This document shows, in pieces, positions 36,048-45,515 of a DNA stretch of 64,000 nucleotides (positions are counted from its first letter, which is position 1; every line of letters starts with the position of its first letter). Source of the DNA: an uncultured Porticoccus sp. GTDB lineage: Bacteria; Pseudomonadota; Gammaproteobacteria; Pseudomonadales; Porticoccaceae. The DNA is taken from positions 1 through 64,000 of the forward strand of contig CAJIZZ010000007.1 of the NCBI GenBank assembly GCA_905181945.1, given 5' to 3'. A model generated the notes under the pieces. The model was not told the origin of the DNA and did not search any database. It saw only the letters and a program-made list of their open reading frames with translations. Position numbers and translations under genes: made by a program.

Positions 36048-37196
36048 CTAGACAAGTAGTTTTTCAAGGATTCTTTGATAGATTTCACTCAGGCAGTCAA
36101 GACCCTTAACGCTCGTACATTCGTTAAGCTGATGGATGGTGGCATTGATTGGCCCCAACTCAACAACTTGGCTTCCATGGGGTGCAATGAAGCGACCATC
36201 CGATGTACCCCCTGCAGTCGATAATTGAGTTTTTATACCAGCCACCTCTAAAATACTTTCTACTGTTGATTCTACCAGAGAGCCCTTGGAGGTAAGGAAT
36301 GGTTTTCCGCTCAACACCCATGAGATTTTATAGTTGAGATTGTGTTTATCTAAGATTTCTTCTGTCCGGGCTTTAATTTCTTTTTCTGTAATCTCAGTCG
36401 AATACCGAAAATTAAACAATACTTTAGCTTTTTCTGGGATCACATTGGTGGCTCCTGTGCCACTTTGAATATTAGATATTTGAAAACTTGTAGCCGGAAA
36501 AAATTCGTTTCCTTTATCCCAGCATTCAGCCACTAGGTCAGACAACGCTGGTGAAATGTTATGAATGGGGTTGTCCGCTAACTGGGGATATGCAACATGC
36601 CCCTGAATACCTTTGACAGTCAGCTCTGCCCCCAATGACCCCCTGCGACCGTTTTTGATCACATCGCCAACGATTTTCGTGCTTGAGGGTTCGCCGACCA
36701 AGCACCATTCAGGAATTTGGTTAGATTGCTGTAGCCACTCAATGACTTTTATTGTTCCATCTGTGGCTGGCCCCTCTTCATCGCTAGTGATAAGAAAAGC
36801 AATTTTTCCTGGATGATCCGGATAAGTTAACACAAACCTTTCTGCCGCAGTGACCATTGCTGCTAGAGAACCCTTCATGTCGGCAGTACCTCGCCCATAA
36901 AGCAGGTCCCCTTCTATTAGAGGTTCAAATGGAGGGCGAACCCAGCTTTTCACATCACCGATTGGAACGACATCTGTATGACCAGCAAAACAAAATGTGG
37001 GTCCCGTTGCTCCATGCACTGCCCAGAAGTTTTTTACATCGCCGCTAGGGAGGTTCTGGATACTGAAGCCGGCAGATTTAAGGCGACCAATCATTAGGTC
37101 TTGGCACCCAGCGTCATTAGGTGTGATAGATTCACACTTTATTAATTCGTAAGCCAATTGCAGTGTTGTGGAAAGTTCTGGTAGAGCGGTATCCAT
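36048..37196 (-). CDS. dapE: Succinyl-diaminopimelate desuccinylase
   Basis: Cleaves N-succinyl-LL-DAP to LL-DAP. The zinc ligands are in [12 protein letters not shown] (about 65-72), [13 protein letters not shown] (about 98) and [14 protein letters not shown] (about 134). C-terminal ligand His is in [12 protein letters not shown]. The ATG at 37196 (MDTALPELS) is chosen since AAGG precedes it and it lies 11 bases after the dapD stop; an in-frame start at 37265 would lie inside dapD. Together with dapD upstream it performs two consecutive steps of the succinylase pathway. Confidence 0.96.
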   Translation of the reverse strand: MDTALPELSTTLQLAYELIKCESITPNDAGCQDLMIGRLKSAGFSIQNLPSGDVKNFWAVHGATGPTFCFAGHTDVVPIGDVKSWVRPPFEPLIEGDLLYGRGTADMKGSLAAMVTAAERFVLTYPDHPGKIAFLITSDEEGPATDGTIKVIEWLQQSNQIPEWCLVGEPSSTKIVGDVIKNGRRGSLGAELTVKGIQGHVAYPQLADNPIHNISPALSDLVAECWDKGNEFFPATSFQISNIQSGTGATNVIPEKAKVLFNFRYSTEITEKEIKARTEEILDKHNLNYKISWVLSGKPFLTSKGSLVESTVESILEVAGIKTQLSTAGGTSDGRFIAPHGSQVVELGPINATIHQLNECTSVKGLDCLSEIYQRILEKLLV

Positions 37197-37207
37197 GTAT
37201 TTGGCCT

Positions 37208-38242
37208 TTAGTTTGAAGAATGCAAAACTTCGTTTAATTCTACAGCTGAATGATTGGTTAGACATTCGACTGCACCTGTTTCGGAATTACGTCTAAACAG
37301 AAGATCATTTTTACCAGCCAAGTTGCGAGCCTTGGTTTGAGTCACAAGCTTCGCACAATCATCCAGCAGGCTAACTTTTGTACCCGCGGTGATGTATAGG
37401 CCTGCTTCAATAGTGCAGCGGTCTCCTAAAGGGATACCTAGCCCAGAATTAGCGCCTAACAGACATTGACTCCCTATAGTGATAACAATTTGTCCGCCGC
37501 CCGATAGGGTGCCCATGGTTGAGCTCCCGCCACCTAAGTCAGAGCCTTTTTTTACAAACACCCCCTGTGAGATGCGTCCTTCAATCATGCTTGTATTTTC
37601 CGTTCCAGCATTAAAGTTTACAAAACCCTCATGCATAATAGTGGTTCCTTCCCCAATATAAGCCCCTAAGCGAACTCTTGCTGTATCAGCAATTCGGACT
37701 CCTGATGGCACTATGTAATCAACCATCTTGGGAAATTTATCTATACTTGTAACTGATAAATTGGAACTTCTCAGACGAGAGGCCAGCTGGCGTTCGGCAA
37801 GTTCGTTAACATCGATAGCACCCTCATTCGTCCATGCAACATTTGGAAGGACCCCAAATATTCCAATAAGGTTTATATTGTTTGGTTTGACAAGCCTGTG
37901 TGAAAGAAGGTGAAGCTTTAGATATCCCTCTGGCACCGAAACCACAGGACTGTCAGTTTCTAATATGGTTGCTATGACTGGCCTCTCAGTATTTTTTAGT
38001 TGGTTTACAATTGAGGAAAGATTAGATTTGTTTGTGTCTAGAAATGCATTAGAAAGCTTCTCTAGCAGAGCCTTATTTAAGGGTATAGCATGGTTTCCAC
38101 CAGCGTACCCTAGTGTTTTTTTTAGTATTTTCACCAAAGATTCGTCAGGGTTTAATTGGGGTTCTGGGTAAAAGACTTCCAGCCATGCAGTACTTTTATT
38201 TTGAGTACCAATACCCAAGCCAAAGCTAAAGATTGTTGTCAT
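37208..38242 (-). CDS. dapD: Tetrahydrodipicolinate N-succinyltransferase, long form
   Basis: A 344-residue left-handed beta-helix acyltransferase that uses succinyl-CoA. It is the long form found in Pseudomonas, not the 274-residue E. coli type. The hexapeptide helix runs from about 175: [32 protein letters not shown], then [56 protein letters not shown]. The Lys/Gly-rich C-terminus binds CoA. It lies 45 bases before the ArsC-like gene's far end in a single minus-strand run. Confidence 0.95.
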   Translation of the reverse strand: MTTIFSFGLGIGTQNKSTAWLEVFYPEPQLNPDESLVKILKKTLGYAGGNHAIPLNKALLEKLSNAFLDTNKSNLSSIVNQLKNTERPVIATILETDSPVVSVPEGYLKLHLLSHRLVKPNNINLIGIFGVLPNVAWTNEGAIDVNELAERQLASRLRSSNLSVTSIDKFPKMVDYIVPSGVRIADTARVRLGAYIGEGTTIMHEGFVNFNAGTENTSMIEGRISQGVFVKKGSDLGGGSSTMGTLSGGGQIVITIGSQCLLGANSGLGIPLGDRCTIEAGLYITAGTKVSLLDDCAKLVTQTKARNLAGKNDLLFRRNSETGAVECLTNHSAVELNEVLHSSN

Positions 38243-38287
38243 TTTTATACTTCCCGAATGAAAATTATTAAATAAACTAGGTTAAGA

Positions 38288-38641
38288 TTAGTGAGCAAAA
38301 ATTGCCTTGTACTGACCTAATGTAAATCCAACATGGATAGAGCCATCTACATCTAATATAGGCCTCTTAATCATTGTCGGTTGCTCCAGCAGTATTTGTA
38401 TGATGTTGAGCCCAGAAACTTTTTTTTGAGTTTCCATAGGAAGCTTTCTCCATGTGGTTCCTCTTTTATTAAGAATAACTTCATAGCCAACCGCAAGCAC
38501 CCATTTTTCTAGCATAACCCTGGTCAGCGTATCGGTTCGCAAGTCATGAAACTGGTGATGTATGTTGTTTTGATTGAGCCATTTAGTCGCTTTACGTATC
38601 GTGTCGCAGTTTTTTATGCCATACATCGTAATTTTGTTCAT
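38288..38641 (-). CDS. ArsC/Spx family protein (YffB-like)
   Basis: A 117-residue thioredoxin-fold protein beginning NKITMYGIKNCDTIRKATKWLNQNNIHHQFHDLRTD. The single Cys in KNCDTI replaces the CxxC of Spx regulators and matches the YffB/arsenate-reductase-like subgroup. RPILDVDGSIHVGF is the typical late motif. A gene of this group lies next to dapD in Pseudomonas and many relatives. Its biochemical role is unknown; arsenate reduction is not proven for this subgroup. Confidence 0.85.
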   Translation of the reverse strand: MNKITMYGIKNCDTIRKATKWLNQNNIHHQFHDLRTDTLTRVMLEKWVLAVGYEVILNKRGTTWRKLPMETQKKVSGLNIIQILLEQPTMIKRPILDVDGSIHVGFTLGQYKAIFAH

Positions 38642-38792
38642 ATTTTTATCAAAACATAGTGATAGAATTTTTTTTCATCTGAAATTATAGAGGGATAGTG
38701 CGGTAGTTACCAAAAAATATACCTAATTTTTTTTAATTAAAAAATGAAAACTGTAATTAAAAAGTCAGGAGGAGTTGGGGGCGATTGCAATA

Positions 38793-39446
38793 TCAGGATT
38801 TTTTGGTCCTCAAAGGCTTTTTTCTGTTTGGATATAAAGTTGTACAGATTTCACAAATTGTGCCGTCGCAGCTCCAAGCGGAACAAAATTCACGACCAAA
38901 ATAAATAAATTGCAGATGAAGGGCGCTCCAACTTTTTTTGGGGAATAAAAATTTTAAATCTTTCTCTGTTTGGGTAACACTTTTCCCATTGGTGAAACCC
39001 CATCTCTGAGCCAAACGATGAATATGAGTATCAACTGCAAATGCAGGATGACCAAAACCTTGCGAGATAACAACGCTAGCTGTCTTGTGGCCAACTCCAG
39101 GTAGACTTTCAAGCGCTGTAATGTCTTCTGGTACTGCGCCATTAAACTTCTCAACGAGGATACTTGACAGTCCAGAAATAGCTTTAGATTTTTGTGGAGC
39201 TAGACCGCAGGGACGAATGATGTCGTATATGTCTTTTATTGGCAGGGTGGACATGCCCATTGGATTGTCCGCTTTCTTGAATAATGCAGGGGTAATTTGG
39301 TTAACTCGAGAATCGGTACATTGTGCAGACAGCAGAACTGCAATAAGTAAAGTATAAGTATCCTTGTGTATTAGAGGTACGGGTGGAGAGGGGTAGAGTT
39401 CATTCAGTCTATGGAGGACATAGCTTGCCCTTTGTTTTTTTAGCAT
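38793..39446 (-). CDS. nth: Endonuclease III with non-standard cysteine loop
   Basis: A 217-residue DNA glycosylase/AP lyase for oxidised pyrimidines. The HhH-GPD core is intact: LESLPGVGHKTASVVISQ with the catalytic Lys (about 119), and FAVDTHIHRLAQRWG with the catalytic Asp (about 137). The C-terminus differs from standard Nth: instead of C-x6-C-x2-C-x5-C it reads FCSAWSCDGTICEICTTLYP, giving C-x4-C-x4-C-x2-C with no later Cys. The [4Fe-4S] cluster may be altered or absent. The start ATG at 39446 matches the family N-terminus, and the gene follows dapC by eight bases. Confidence 0.93.
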   Translation of the reverse strand: MLKKQRASYVLHRLNELYPSPPVPLIHKDTYTLLIAVLLSAQCTDSRVNQITPALFKKADNPMGMSTLPIKDIYDIIRPCGLAPQKSKAISGLSSILVEKFNGAVPEDITALESLPGVGHKTASVVISQGFGHPAFAVDTHIHRLAQRWGFTNGKSVTQTEKDLKFLFPKKSWSALHLQFIYFGREFCSAWSCDGTICEICTTLYPNRKKPLRTKKS

Positions 39447-39454
39447 GGTTTAGT

Positions 39455-40660
39455 TTAACTGGAAGATGCAATAAGTTGTTTGATTCTTTCTGCCGCTTCT
39501 CGGCACTCTTCTACAGTGGCCACCAAGGCCATTCTTACGTAATTTTCTCCAGGGTTGCTGTTATTTGAGAGCCTCCCAAGATAACGACCAGGTAATACGG
39601 TGACGTTTTGCTGAGAAAATAATTCCCTAGAAAAAATTTCATCATTACCTACTCCTGCAGGAAGAATGTTGACCCAAAGATAAAATCCTGCATCCGGTAT
39701 GTTTAATGGCAAAGAATCCCCTAAAATCTGTTGAAAGATTTGGAATTTTTGGCGATATTTCTCTCGGTTCTTTTTTACATGCACTTCGTCGCTCCAAGCA
39801 GCGATGCTGGCTGATTGAGTGATAAGAGACATAGCGCATCCGTGATATGTCCGGTAGCGCAAAAACGATGCAATAATATTTGCGTCTCCTGCAATAAATC
39901 CAGATCTTAGCCCGGGCAGATTAGAGCGTTTTGAGAGGCTGTGAAAAACGATGCAACGAGCGTAATCATTGCGTTGCATTTTGGCGCAAGCTTCTAGCAA
40001 GCCAGTAGGTGGATTATTTTCGTTATAGTATATTTCTGAGTAGCATTCATCGCTTGCGATAATAAAATTATGTCGATCAGCAAGGTTAATTAATTCTTGC
40101 AGAGCAGTCATGCCAAGCACTGCACCACTAGGGTTTCCGGGTGAACAGATATAGATTAGTTGACACGCATCCCAGACTTCAGCTGTGACAGAACTAAAAT
40201 CTGTCAAAAACCCTGTTGCCTCGTTACAGTTAAGAAAATGCAATCTTGCCCCAGAAAGGAGTGCGGCCCCCTCATAGATTTGATAAAAAGGATTAGGGAT
40301 TAGGATAAGTGGATGATTTTCTCTATCAATAGTGGCTTGAGCAAAGGCAAAAAGAGCCTCTCGGGTTCCATTTGCTGGCAATACCTGTGTGTTTGCATCT
40401 ATGTCTTTTAATATAAATCGATTTTTTAACCAATCTGAAATTACTTGCCTGAACTCCAGAGCTCCTTTTGTACTTGGATACATTGATAATTTATGCATTG
40501 AGGCTGCAATTGTTTCTTCAACAAAGCTGGGTGGTGAGTGCTTTGGTTCTCCGACTGACAGTGATATATGAGCCAATTCTTTTGGTGGTACAATCTCAGA
40601 AAGCAGTGATGATAGCCGTTCAAAAGGATACTGGTGAAGTTTATCAAGGTCTCTATTCAT
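39455..40660 (-). CDS. dapC: N-succinyldiaminopimelate aminotransferase
   Basis: A 401-residue class I PLP aminotransferase. The PLP-lysine is in VFHSLSKRSNLPGLRSGF (about 236), the cofactor Asp in IIASDECYSEIYY (about 205), and the Arg in the late YVRMALVAT. The start LDKLHQYPFERLSSLLSEIVPP is the DapC pattern of Pseudomonas. It stands between glnD and nth on the same strand, with dapD and dapE downstream, so it performs the middle transamination of the succinylase pathway. Confidence 0.93.
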   Translation of the reverse strand: MNRDLDKLHQYPFERLSSLLSEIVPPKELAHISLSVGEPKHSPPSFVEETIAASMHKLSMYPSTKGALEFRQVISDWLKNRFILKDIDANTQVLPANGTREALFAFAQATIDRENHPLILIPNPFYQIYEGAALLSGARLHFLNCNEATGFLTDFSSVTAEVWDACQLIYICSPGNPSGAVLGMTALQELINLADRHNFIIASDECYSEIYYNENNPPTGLLEACAKMQRNDYARCIVFHSLSKRSNLPGLRSGFIAGDANIIASFLRYRTYHGCAMSLITQSASIAAWSDEVHVKKNREKYRQKFQIFQQILGDSLPLNIPDAGFYLWVNILPAGVGNDEIFSRELFSQQNVTVLPGRYLGRLSNNSNPGENYVRMALVATVEECREAAERIKQLIASSS

Positions 40661-40749
40661 TGTTGTTGTATCGTAAGTTGATGGTTGGTGGTTGATTTTT
40701 CCAAAATAGCTTAGTAGTTTCTATCACTCTTAGTTTGTTATTGAATTTT

Positions 40750-43488
40750 TTATTCCCAAAGATTCATCTTTTGAAGTGGTGCGCCCTCTATTTGCTCCAT
40801 TACTCGAGCATCAAGTTCGTAACAAACAGTCTCTTTTATCTGCGCGCATAAAAGGGGATCACTTAAGGGTTGATAGCCCATGTCTACCAGATGAAAAATG
40901 TCTTCAACCCGCTCTCCTAGGGTTGAGATTTTTGCGCTAAGTAGTCGTAAGTTGAATTTCATGAAAATCTGACCCAAATGCATTAGCAGGCCAGGCCTAT
41001 CTGGTGTAATGACCTCAAGCATTGTGCTCATTTTGTCGATATCATTGCTGATATTTACAATAGTGGCCATGCTAAATTGCTTAAGAGTTGATGGAATTCT
41101 TCGTTGCACATCTACAACAGATTGGTTGGTGTTTTGGAATGCTTTTTTTAGCGCCGCCTCAATCTGTGCGATGACCTTAGTCTGACCTCCAAATGGTTTG
41201 CCTGATTCATTAAGGACATAAAAAATATCAAAAGTGTTTTCTTTTGTATCTCTATGTAAGCTGGCATCCAAAATTCTTAATTGCAGCTTGTCAAGCGTGG
41301 CTGCGGTTATAGGAAATACGTTATACAGGCCGTTAGTATGTATGAATATCTGTGTAGCAACAGGAGCCTCTACTCCTTTGTCTTTTATTAAGATGACCGG
41401 GATTGCTATATCTTCTTTCTTTGAGATCGCTACGGTGTATCTAGCAATATCATCCGCGCTCTCTTTAAGAAAGAACTCGCCATCAAGATCGCCCCATATT
41501 TTTTTGACAATTTCACTATTGACGTTATCTTTAGCCATCTCTTTTATAGCAGCAGTTTTGGTGTTTAGCACCCAACTCTCTCGGCTCACTGGATTTTCAA
41601 GCCCTCGACTTAAGGCTTTTTTCGTCTCAGTGTATAATTGGGCCATAAGAGATGCTTTCCAGCTATTCCATAGTGCTGGATTGGTGGCAATTATGTCAGC
41701 CACGGTAAGCACAAGCAGATAGTTTAATCGAACCTGAGTGCCAATTACTTTAGCAAATTTATGAATAATATCCGGGTCAGAAATATCAGATCGCTGAGAT
41801 GTACTAGACATCAATAGGTGATTTTCCACCAGCCATGAGACCAACTTGACTTCTTCTTCTGAAAGACCGTGACGCTTACAAAAATTAGCAGCGTCCACTG
41901 CGCCTAAAACAGAATGATCACCCCCTCGACCTTTGCCCATATCGTGATAGAGTCCAGCAATAAACGCTAGCTCAGGTTTTGGTAGTTGCTTGTACACATG
42001 GGCAGTCATTGGGAAATTATGAGCCACCTCCGGCTTGTCAAAAGTACGCATATTTTTAATTAACTGAAGTGTGTGAGCGTCTACAGGGTATTGATGGAAG
42101 AGGTCATGCTGCGTTTGCCCGATAATTTTCCCAAATTCAGGCAAATACCTTCCCAGTATGCCATATCTAGTCATACGTTGAAGCTGAGTGGTCATACTAT
42201 GAGGCGATCGCAATAAGCGCAAAAACAGCGCTTTGTGGGCTGATGAGTTACGGAATGGCTGATCGATTAATTTGCGATACTGGCGAATTTCACGAATTGT
42301 AGCAGCACGAATACCTAGGATATTTTTGTTTTCGCCTAGCAGACAGAAAATTTCAAGAAGTGCTGATGGGTGCTTGGCAAAAACATGATCGCTAGTAGTT
42401 TCAATGTGTTGATTCCTCACGATAAAGCGCTCATTTAGTAAATAGTTTTCCTTGGCCCTATCTTTGCGAATAATTACTTCATCAAGATATTGAAGAAGAA
42501 CGTCATTTAGTTCGCGAATAGATAACACTACTTGGTAGTAGTGTTGCATAAATTGCTCGACACCTAGTCGTTTTTCACCATCCTCATAGTTAAAAATTTT
42601 TGCAATTTTGCGTTGATGATCAAATAGCAAGCGCTCTTCTGGCCTTTCTGCTGTTAAGTGTAAACAGTAACGCACTTTCCAAAGAAAAGCCTCATCTCGC
42701 TTAAGTCGAAGATATTCTTCCGAGGTAATAAAATCATCGCCAATCAATTCTTCTAAAGAGTCAACATTGAAGTGACGCTTGGCAACCCAATTGATCATTT
42801 GAATATCTCTCAGCCCTCCCGGAGCTTCTTTGATATTCGGCTCTAGGTTGTACTCAGTATTGCCATGTTTTTCGTGACGCTCATTTTGTTCCAGCAGCTT
42901 AGCCTGAAAGAATTTATTTGACGGCCAAATTTTGAGAGGCCATATCCTTGAGGCTCCTGTCTTTCTTACCATGAGCCGCCTAAGCCCTTCTTCACCGCAT
43001 ATTGTTCTCGTTTCCATCAGGTTGGTTGCTATAGTGATATCATCTTTCGCGGCTTGAATGCAATCCGATATTGAGCGAACACTGTGACCGATCTTTAGTT
43101 GAATATCCCATAGAAACGCCAGAAAACCTTCTATGTCTTCTCGGTAACGGCTTGGTTTGCCAGAGCGAATTAAAAGCATCAGATCAACATCTGATTGAGG
43201 GTGAAGTTCGCCGCGCCCATAGCCACCTACTGCTACAAGCGATATTTTTTCATCCCAGTCAAATTTATTCCATGCATGTCGAAGAATTAGATCAATAAAG
43301 GAGGTCTTTTCTGCAATTAATACTGAGGTTTGCTCTCCCTGATAAAATCTGAAGTCAAGATTTTCATTGGTTAGACTGATAGCATTTTTGAATACTTGAA
43401 TATGATCTTTTTTTAATAAATCGCTACAAAATTGCTCTTCGTTAAAAAGAATTAAACATTTTTTAGAGATTGTAGCTGGTTTTGTCAT
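40750..43488 (-). CDS. glnD: Bifunctional [protein-PII] uridylyltransferase / UMP-removing enzyme
   Basis: The 912-residue nitrogen-sensing enzyme modifies PII in response to glutamine. The nucleotidyltransferase motif VGGYGRGELHPQSDVDLML lies near 88, the helical and HD region has YHDMGKGRGGDHSVLG (about 515), and two ACT domains fill the C-terminus (TIVNISNDIDKMSTMLEVITPDRPGLLMHLG at about 835). The ATG at 43488 shares its A with the map stop (TGATG); an in-frame TTG at 43491 is less likely. Coupling with map is expected. Confidence 0.95.
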   Translation of the reverse strand: MTKPATISKKCLILFNEEQFCSDLLKKDHIQVFKNAISLTNENLDFRFYQGEQTSVLIAEKTSFIDLILRHAWNKFDWDEKISLVAVGGYGRGELHPQSDVDLMLLIRSGKPSRYREDIEGFLAFLWDIQLKIGHSVRSISDCIQAAKDDITIATNLMETRTICGEEGLRRLMVRKTGASRIWPLKIWPSNKFFQAKLLEQNERHEKHGNTEYNLEPNIKEAPGGLRDIQMINWVAKRHFNVDSLEELIGDDFITSEEYLRLKRDEAFLWKVRYCLHLTAERPEERLLFDHQRKIAKIFNYEDGEKRLGVEQFMQHYYQVVLSIRELNDVLLQYLDEVIIRKDRAKENYLLNERFIVRNQHIETTSDHVFAKHPSALLEIFCLLGENKNILGIRAATIREIRQYRKLIDQPFRNSSAHKALFLRLLRSPHSMTTQLQRMTRYGILGRYLPEFGKIIGQTQHDLFHQYPVDAHTLQLIKNMRTFDKPEVAHNFPMTAHVYKQLPKPELAFIAGLYHDMGKGRGGDHSVLGAVDAANFCKRHGLSEEEVKLVSWLVENHLLMSSTSQRSDISDPDIIHKFAKVIGTQVRLNYLLVLTVADIIATNPALWNSWKASLMAQLYTETKKALSRGLENPVSRESWVLNTKTAAIKEMAKDNVNSEIVKKIWGDLDGEFFLKESADDIARYTVAISKKEDIAIPVILIKDKGVEAPVATQIFIHTNGLYNVFPITAATLDKLQLRILDASLHRDTKENTFDIFYVLNESGKPFGGQTKVIAQIEAALKKAFQNTNQSVVDVQRRIPSTLKQFSMATIVNISNDIDKMSTMLEVITPDRPGLLMHLGQIFMKFNLRLLSAKISTLGERVEDIFHLVDMGYQPLSDPLLCAQIKETVCYELDARVMEQIEGAPLQKMNLWE

Positions 43489-44258
43489 CAAAAATTTTCT
43501 TCACTACGGGCGGTTAGAACCTCAACTCCACTGGCAGTAACAGCAAGAGTGTGCTCCCATTGAGCGGATAGTCGGCCGTCCACAGTCTCTACTGTCCACC
43601 CATCTTTTTTTAGTTTAGTGTGATGTCTGCCGGCATTAAGCATAGGCTCTATCGTGAACGTCATGCCCTCTTGTAACTCATAGCCTGTGTCAGGCCGTCC
43701 AAAATGAAGCACCTGGGGATCTTCATGAAACTCTGTGCCTATGCCGTGCCCACAATAGTCCCTTACGACGCTATAATAATTGCTTTCAGCATGTTGTTGA
43801 ATGATATTACCAATGTCTCCAAGGCGAACGCCCGGCTTTACTATTTCTATGGCCTTATAAAGACTTTCTTGGCAGATATTGACTAGTCGTTTGGCATGAC
43901 TGGTGGGGGTTCCTACAAAAAACATCTTGCTTGTATCTCCAAAATACCCATCTTTAATAACAGTAATATCTAGATTGACAATATCACCATTTTTTAAGCG
44001 CTTGTTTTCTGAAGGTATACCGTGACAAACAACGTGGTTAACTGACGAGCATATAGATTTAGGAAAGCCTTTATAGTTTAAAGGCGCAGGTATAGCTTTC
44101 TGAACATCCACGATATGGTTATGACAGATTTGATTTAACTCTTCAGTTGATACGCCGGATATAATATAGGGCTCGATTAACTCTAGGACTTCTGCAGCAA
44201 GTTTTCCAGCAACACGCATTTTGTCAAGTTCGTCAGAATTTTTTATATGAACAGGCAT
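43488..44258 (-). CDS. map: Methionine aminopeptidase
   Basis: A 256-residue type I enzyme removing N-terminal Met. The five metal ligands appear as Asp in VNLDITVIKDGYFGD (two Asp at about 100 and 111), His in GHGIGTEFHEDP (about 174), Glu in FTIEPMLNAG (about 207) and Glu in QWEHTLAVT (about 238). ATG at 44258 is taken; an in-frame TTG at 44276 lacks a better ribosome site. It diverges from rpsB, which is the usual map/rpsB arrangement in gammaproteobacteria. Confidence 0.96.
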   Translation of the reverse strand: MPVHIKNSDELDKMRVAGKLAAEVLELIEPYIISGVSTEELNQICHNHIVDVQKAIPAPLNYKGFPKSICSSVNHVVCHGIPSENKRLKNGDIVNLDITVIKDGYFGDTSKMFFVGTPTSHAKRLVNICQESLYKAIEIVKPGVRLGDIGNIIQQHAESNYYSVVRDYCGHGIGTEFHEDPQVLHFGRPDTGYELQEGMTFTIEPMLNAGRHHTKLKKDGWTVETVDGRLSAQWEHTLAVTASGVEVLTARSEENF

Positions 44259-44379
44259 AAATTTTTTCCGTATCAAAAATTTTTTTGAAGAATATTTCTG
44301 TATATTATATAGGATTGCAGCTTAGAATTGGAATGCTCCAAGCAATCCAATTATATTATAGATTTAAAGATTATTTTCT

Positions 44380-44408
44380 TTCACAAATTGTCTTAATTAT
44401 GGTATAAA
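44380..44408 (+). promoter_or_regulatory. Probable sigma-70 promoter of rpsB
   Basis: TTCACA (44380-44385) and TATAAA (44403-44408) are separated by exactly 17 bases. The GC-rich stretch GCGCACCGC follows the -10, as in stringently controlled ribosomal protein promoters. Start of transcription would be about 44415. Confidence 0.6.
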
Positions 44409-44414
44409 GCGCAC

Positions 44415-44573
44415 CGCTTTGAAGCTATTATCAACACTAAAGTGAAGCTAGTATTAAGCAAGAAATAGAGACTAATGACGCGCATATATCGACACGCTTG
44501 TCTGGGTGCTTGCTTTGCGGCAAGTTGACTTGTGGGGTGTATGTAAGTTTAACCCTAATTTAAGGAAAAAATT
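44415..44573 (+). ncRNA. Possible rpsB 5' leader
   Basis: The 160-base 5' untranslated part contains a local hairpin, CTTGC-TTTGCG-GCAAG (about 44510-44525), in a GC-rich stretch preceding AAGGAAAAAATT and the rpsB ATG. S2 autoregulates rpsB through its leader in gammaproteobacteria. The structure was judged by eye and not matched to a published model. Confidence 0.3.
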
Positions 44574-45416
44574 ATGACAGCTGTAAGCATGAAAGATATG
44601 TTGCAGGCTGGGGTCCATTTTGGGCATCAGACTCGCTACTGGAATCCAAAAATGGATAAGTTTATTTTTGGAGCTCGCAATAAAATCCATATTTTGAATT
44701 TAGACCATACCGTCCCAGTCTTTAACGAAGTGTTGGGGATGATTCGCAAGATGGGCGCTAACAATAATAAAGTTTTGTTTGTTGGCACCAAGCGAGCTGC
44801 ACAAAAAACCATAGCTGAAGAGGCTCATCGAGCAGGAATGCCTTTCGTTAGTCATCGTTGGCTAGGAGGGATGTTGACTAATTATAAAACGATTCGTGCC
44901 TCTATTAAGCGTTTTCGTGACCTTGAAGCCCAGAGCCTAGATGGAACTTTTGACAGACTTACAAAAAAAGAAGCCTTGATGAGAACCCGATTAATGGAAA
45001 AGCTTAATAATTCCATCGGTGGTATTAAGGATATGGGGGGGCTTCCGGATATATTATTTGTGGTAGATGTTGATTATGAGCGTATTGCGATACAGGAAGC
45101 CAACAAGCTTGGAATTCCTGTTATTGGCATTGTTGACACAAATAGTAATCCTGATGGCATTGATTATGTAATTCCTGGAAATGATGACGCGATTCGCGCA
45201 ATTAAGTTATTTTGCTCTGCTGTTGCTGATTCAATCTTAGAAGGAAGAGCTGATGCAAATGTTGTTGTAGCCAAGGACGAGTTTATTGAAGTAGAGGCAG
45301 CTACAGAGACTAAAGGTGAGCTCGCTAAAGCAGAAATTACTGCTGATTTAGTCAGTACTCAAGATAAGAATAAATCTACCACGATAGAAACAAAAGTCGT
45401 TCAGGCAGAAATATAA
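44574..45416 (+). CDS. rpsB: Ribosomal protein S2, with extended C-terminus
   Basis: A 280-residue 30S protein. The N-terminus [44 protein letters not shown] and the segments [17 protein letters not shown] and [48 protein letters not shown] are diagnostic. The usual end is near residue 240; here about 40 extra residues rich in Glu, Lys, Ala and Thr follow. Tsf follows after a terminator-like hairpin, the classical rpsB-tsf pair. Confidence 0.97.
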   Translation: MTAVSMKDMLQAGVHFGHQTRYWNPKMDKFIFGARNKIHILNLDHTVPVFNEVLGMIRKMGANNNKVLFVGTKRAAQKTIAEEAHRAGMPFVSHRWLGGMLTNYKTIRASIKRFRDLEAQSLDGTFDRLTKKEALMRTRLMEKLNNSIGGIKDMGGLPDILFVVDVDYERIAIQEANKLGIPVIGIVDTNSNPDGIDYVIPGNDDAIRAIKLFCSAVADSILEGRADANVVVAKDEFIEVEAATETKGELAKAEITADLVSTQDKNKSTTIETKVVQAEI

Positions 45417-45455
45417 GCTGCAGAGTAATGGTTTAAGCTTGTTCAAATGAACATT

Positions 45456-45477
45456 AAGGGGGCTCTGCCCCCTTTTT
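45456..45477 (+). terminator. Hairpin between rpsB and tsf
   Basis: AAGGGGGC-TCT-GCCCCCTT forms an eight-pair stem with a three-base loop, followed by a short TTT run. In E. coli a partial terminator between rpsB and tsf sets the S2/EF-Ts ratio; this hairpin is in the same place. Confidence 0.8.
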
Positions 45478-45515
45478 CGAATTCAAATGATTAAAATAAA
45501 GCAGGGAGTAAGATA

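Larger units (their letters stand above)
44259..44573. other. Divergent map/rpsB spacer
   Basis: A 315-base stretch with no gene. It holds the rpsB promoter and leader described below, and on the left an AT-rich zone that should contain the map promoter. Confidence 0.6.

Noticed and set aside
41234..41722. 162-codon plus ORF opposite glnD
   Set aside because: Hydrophobic-looking antisense shadow of glnD.
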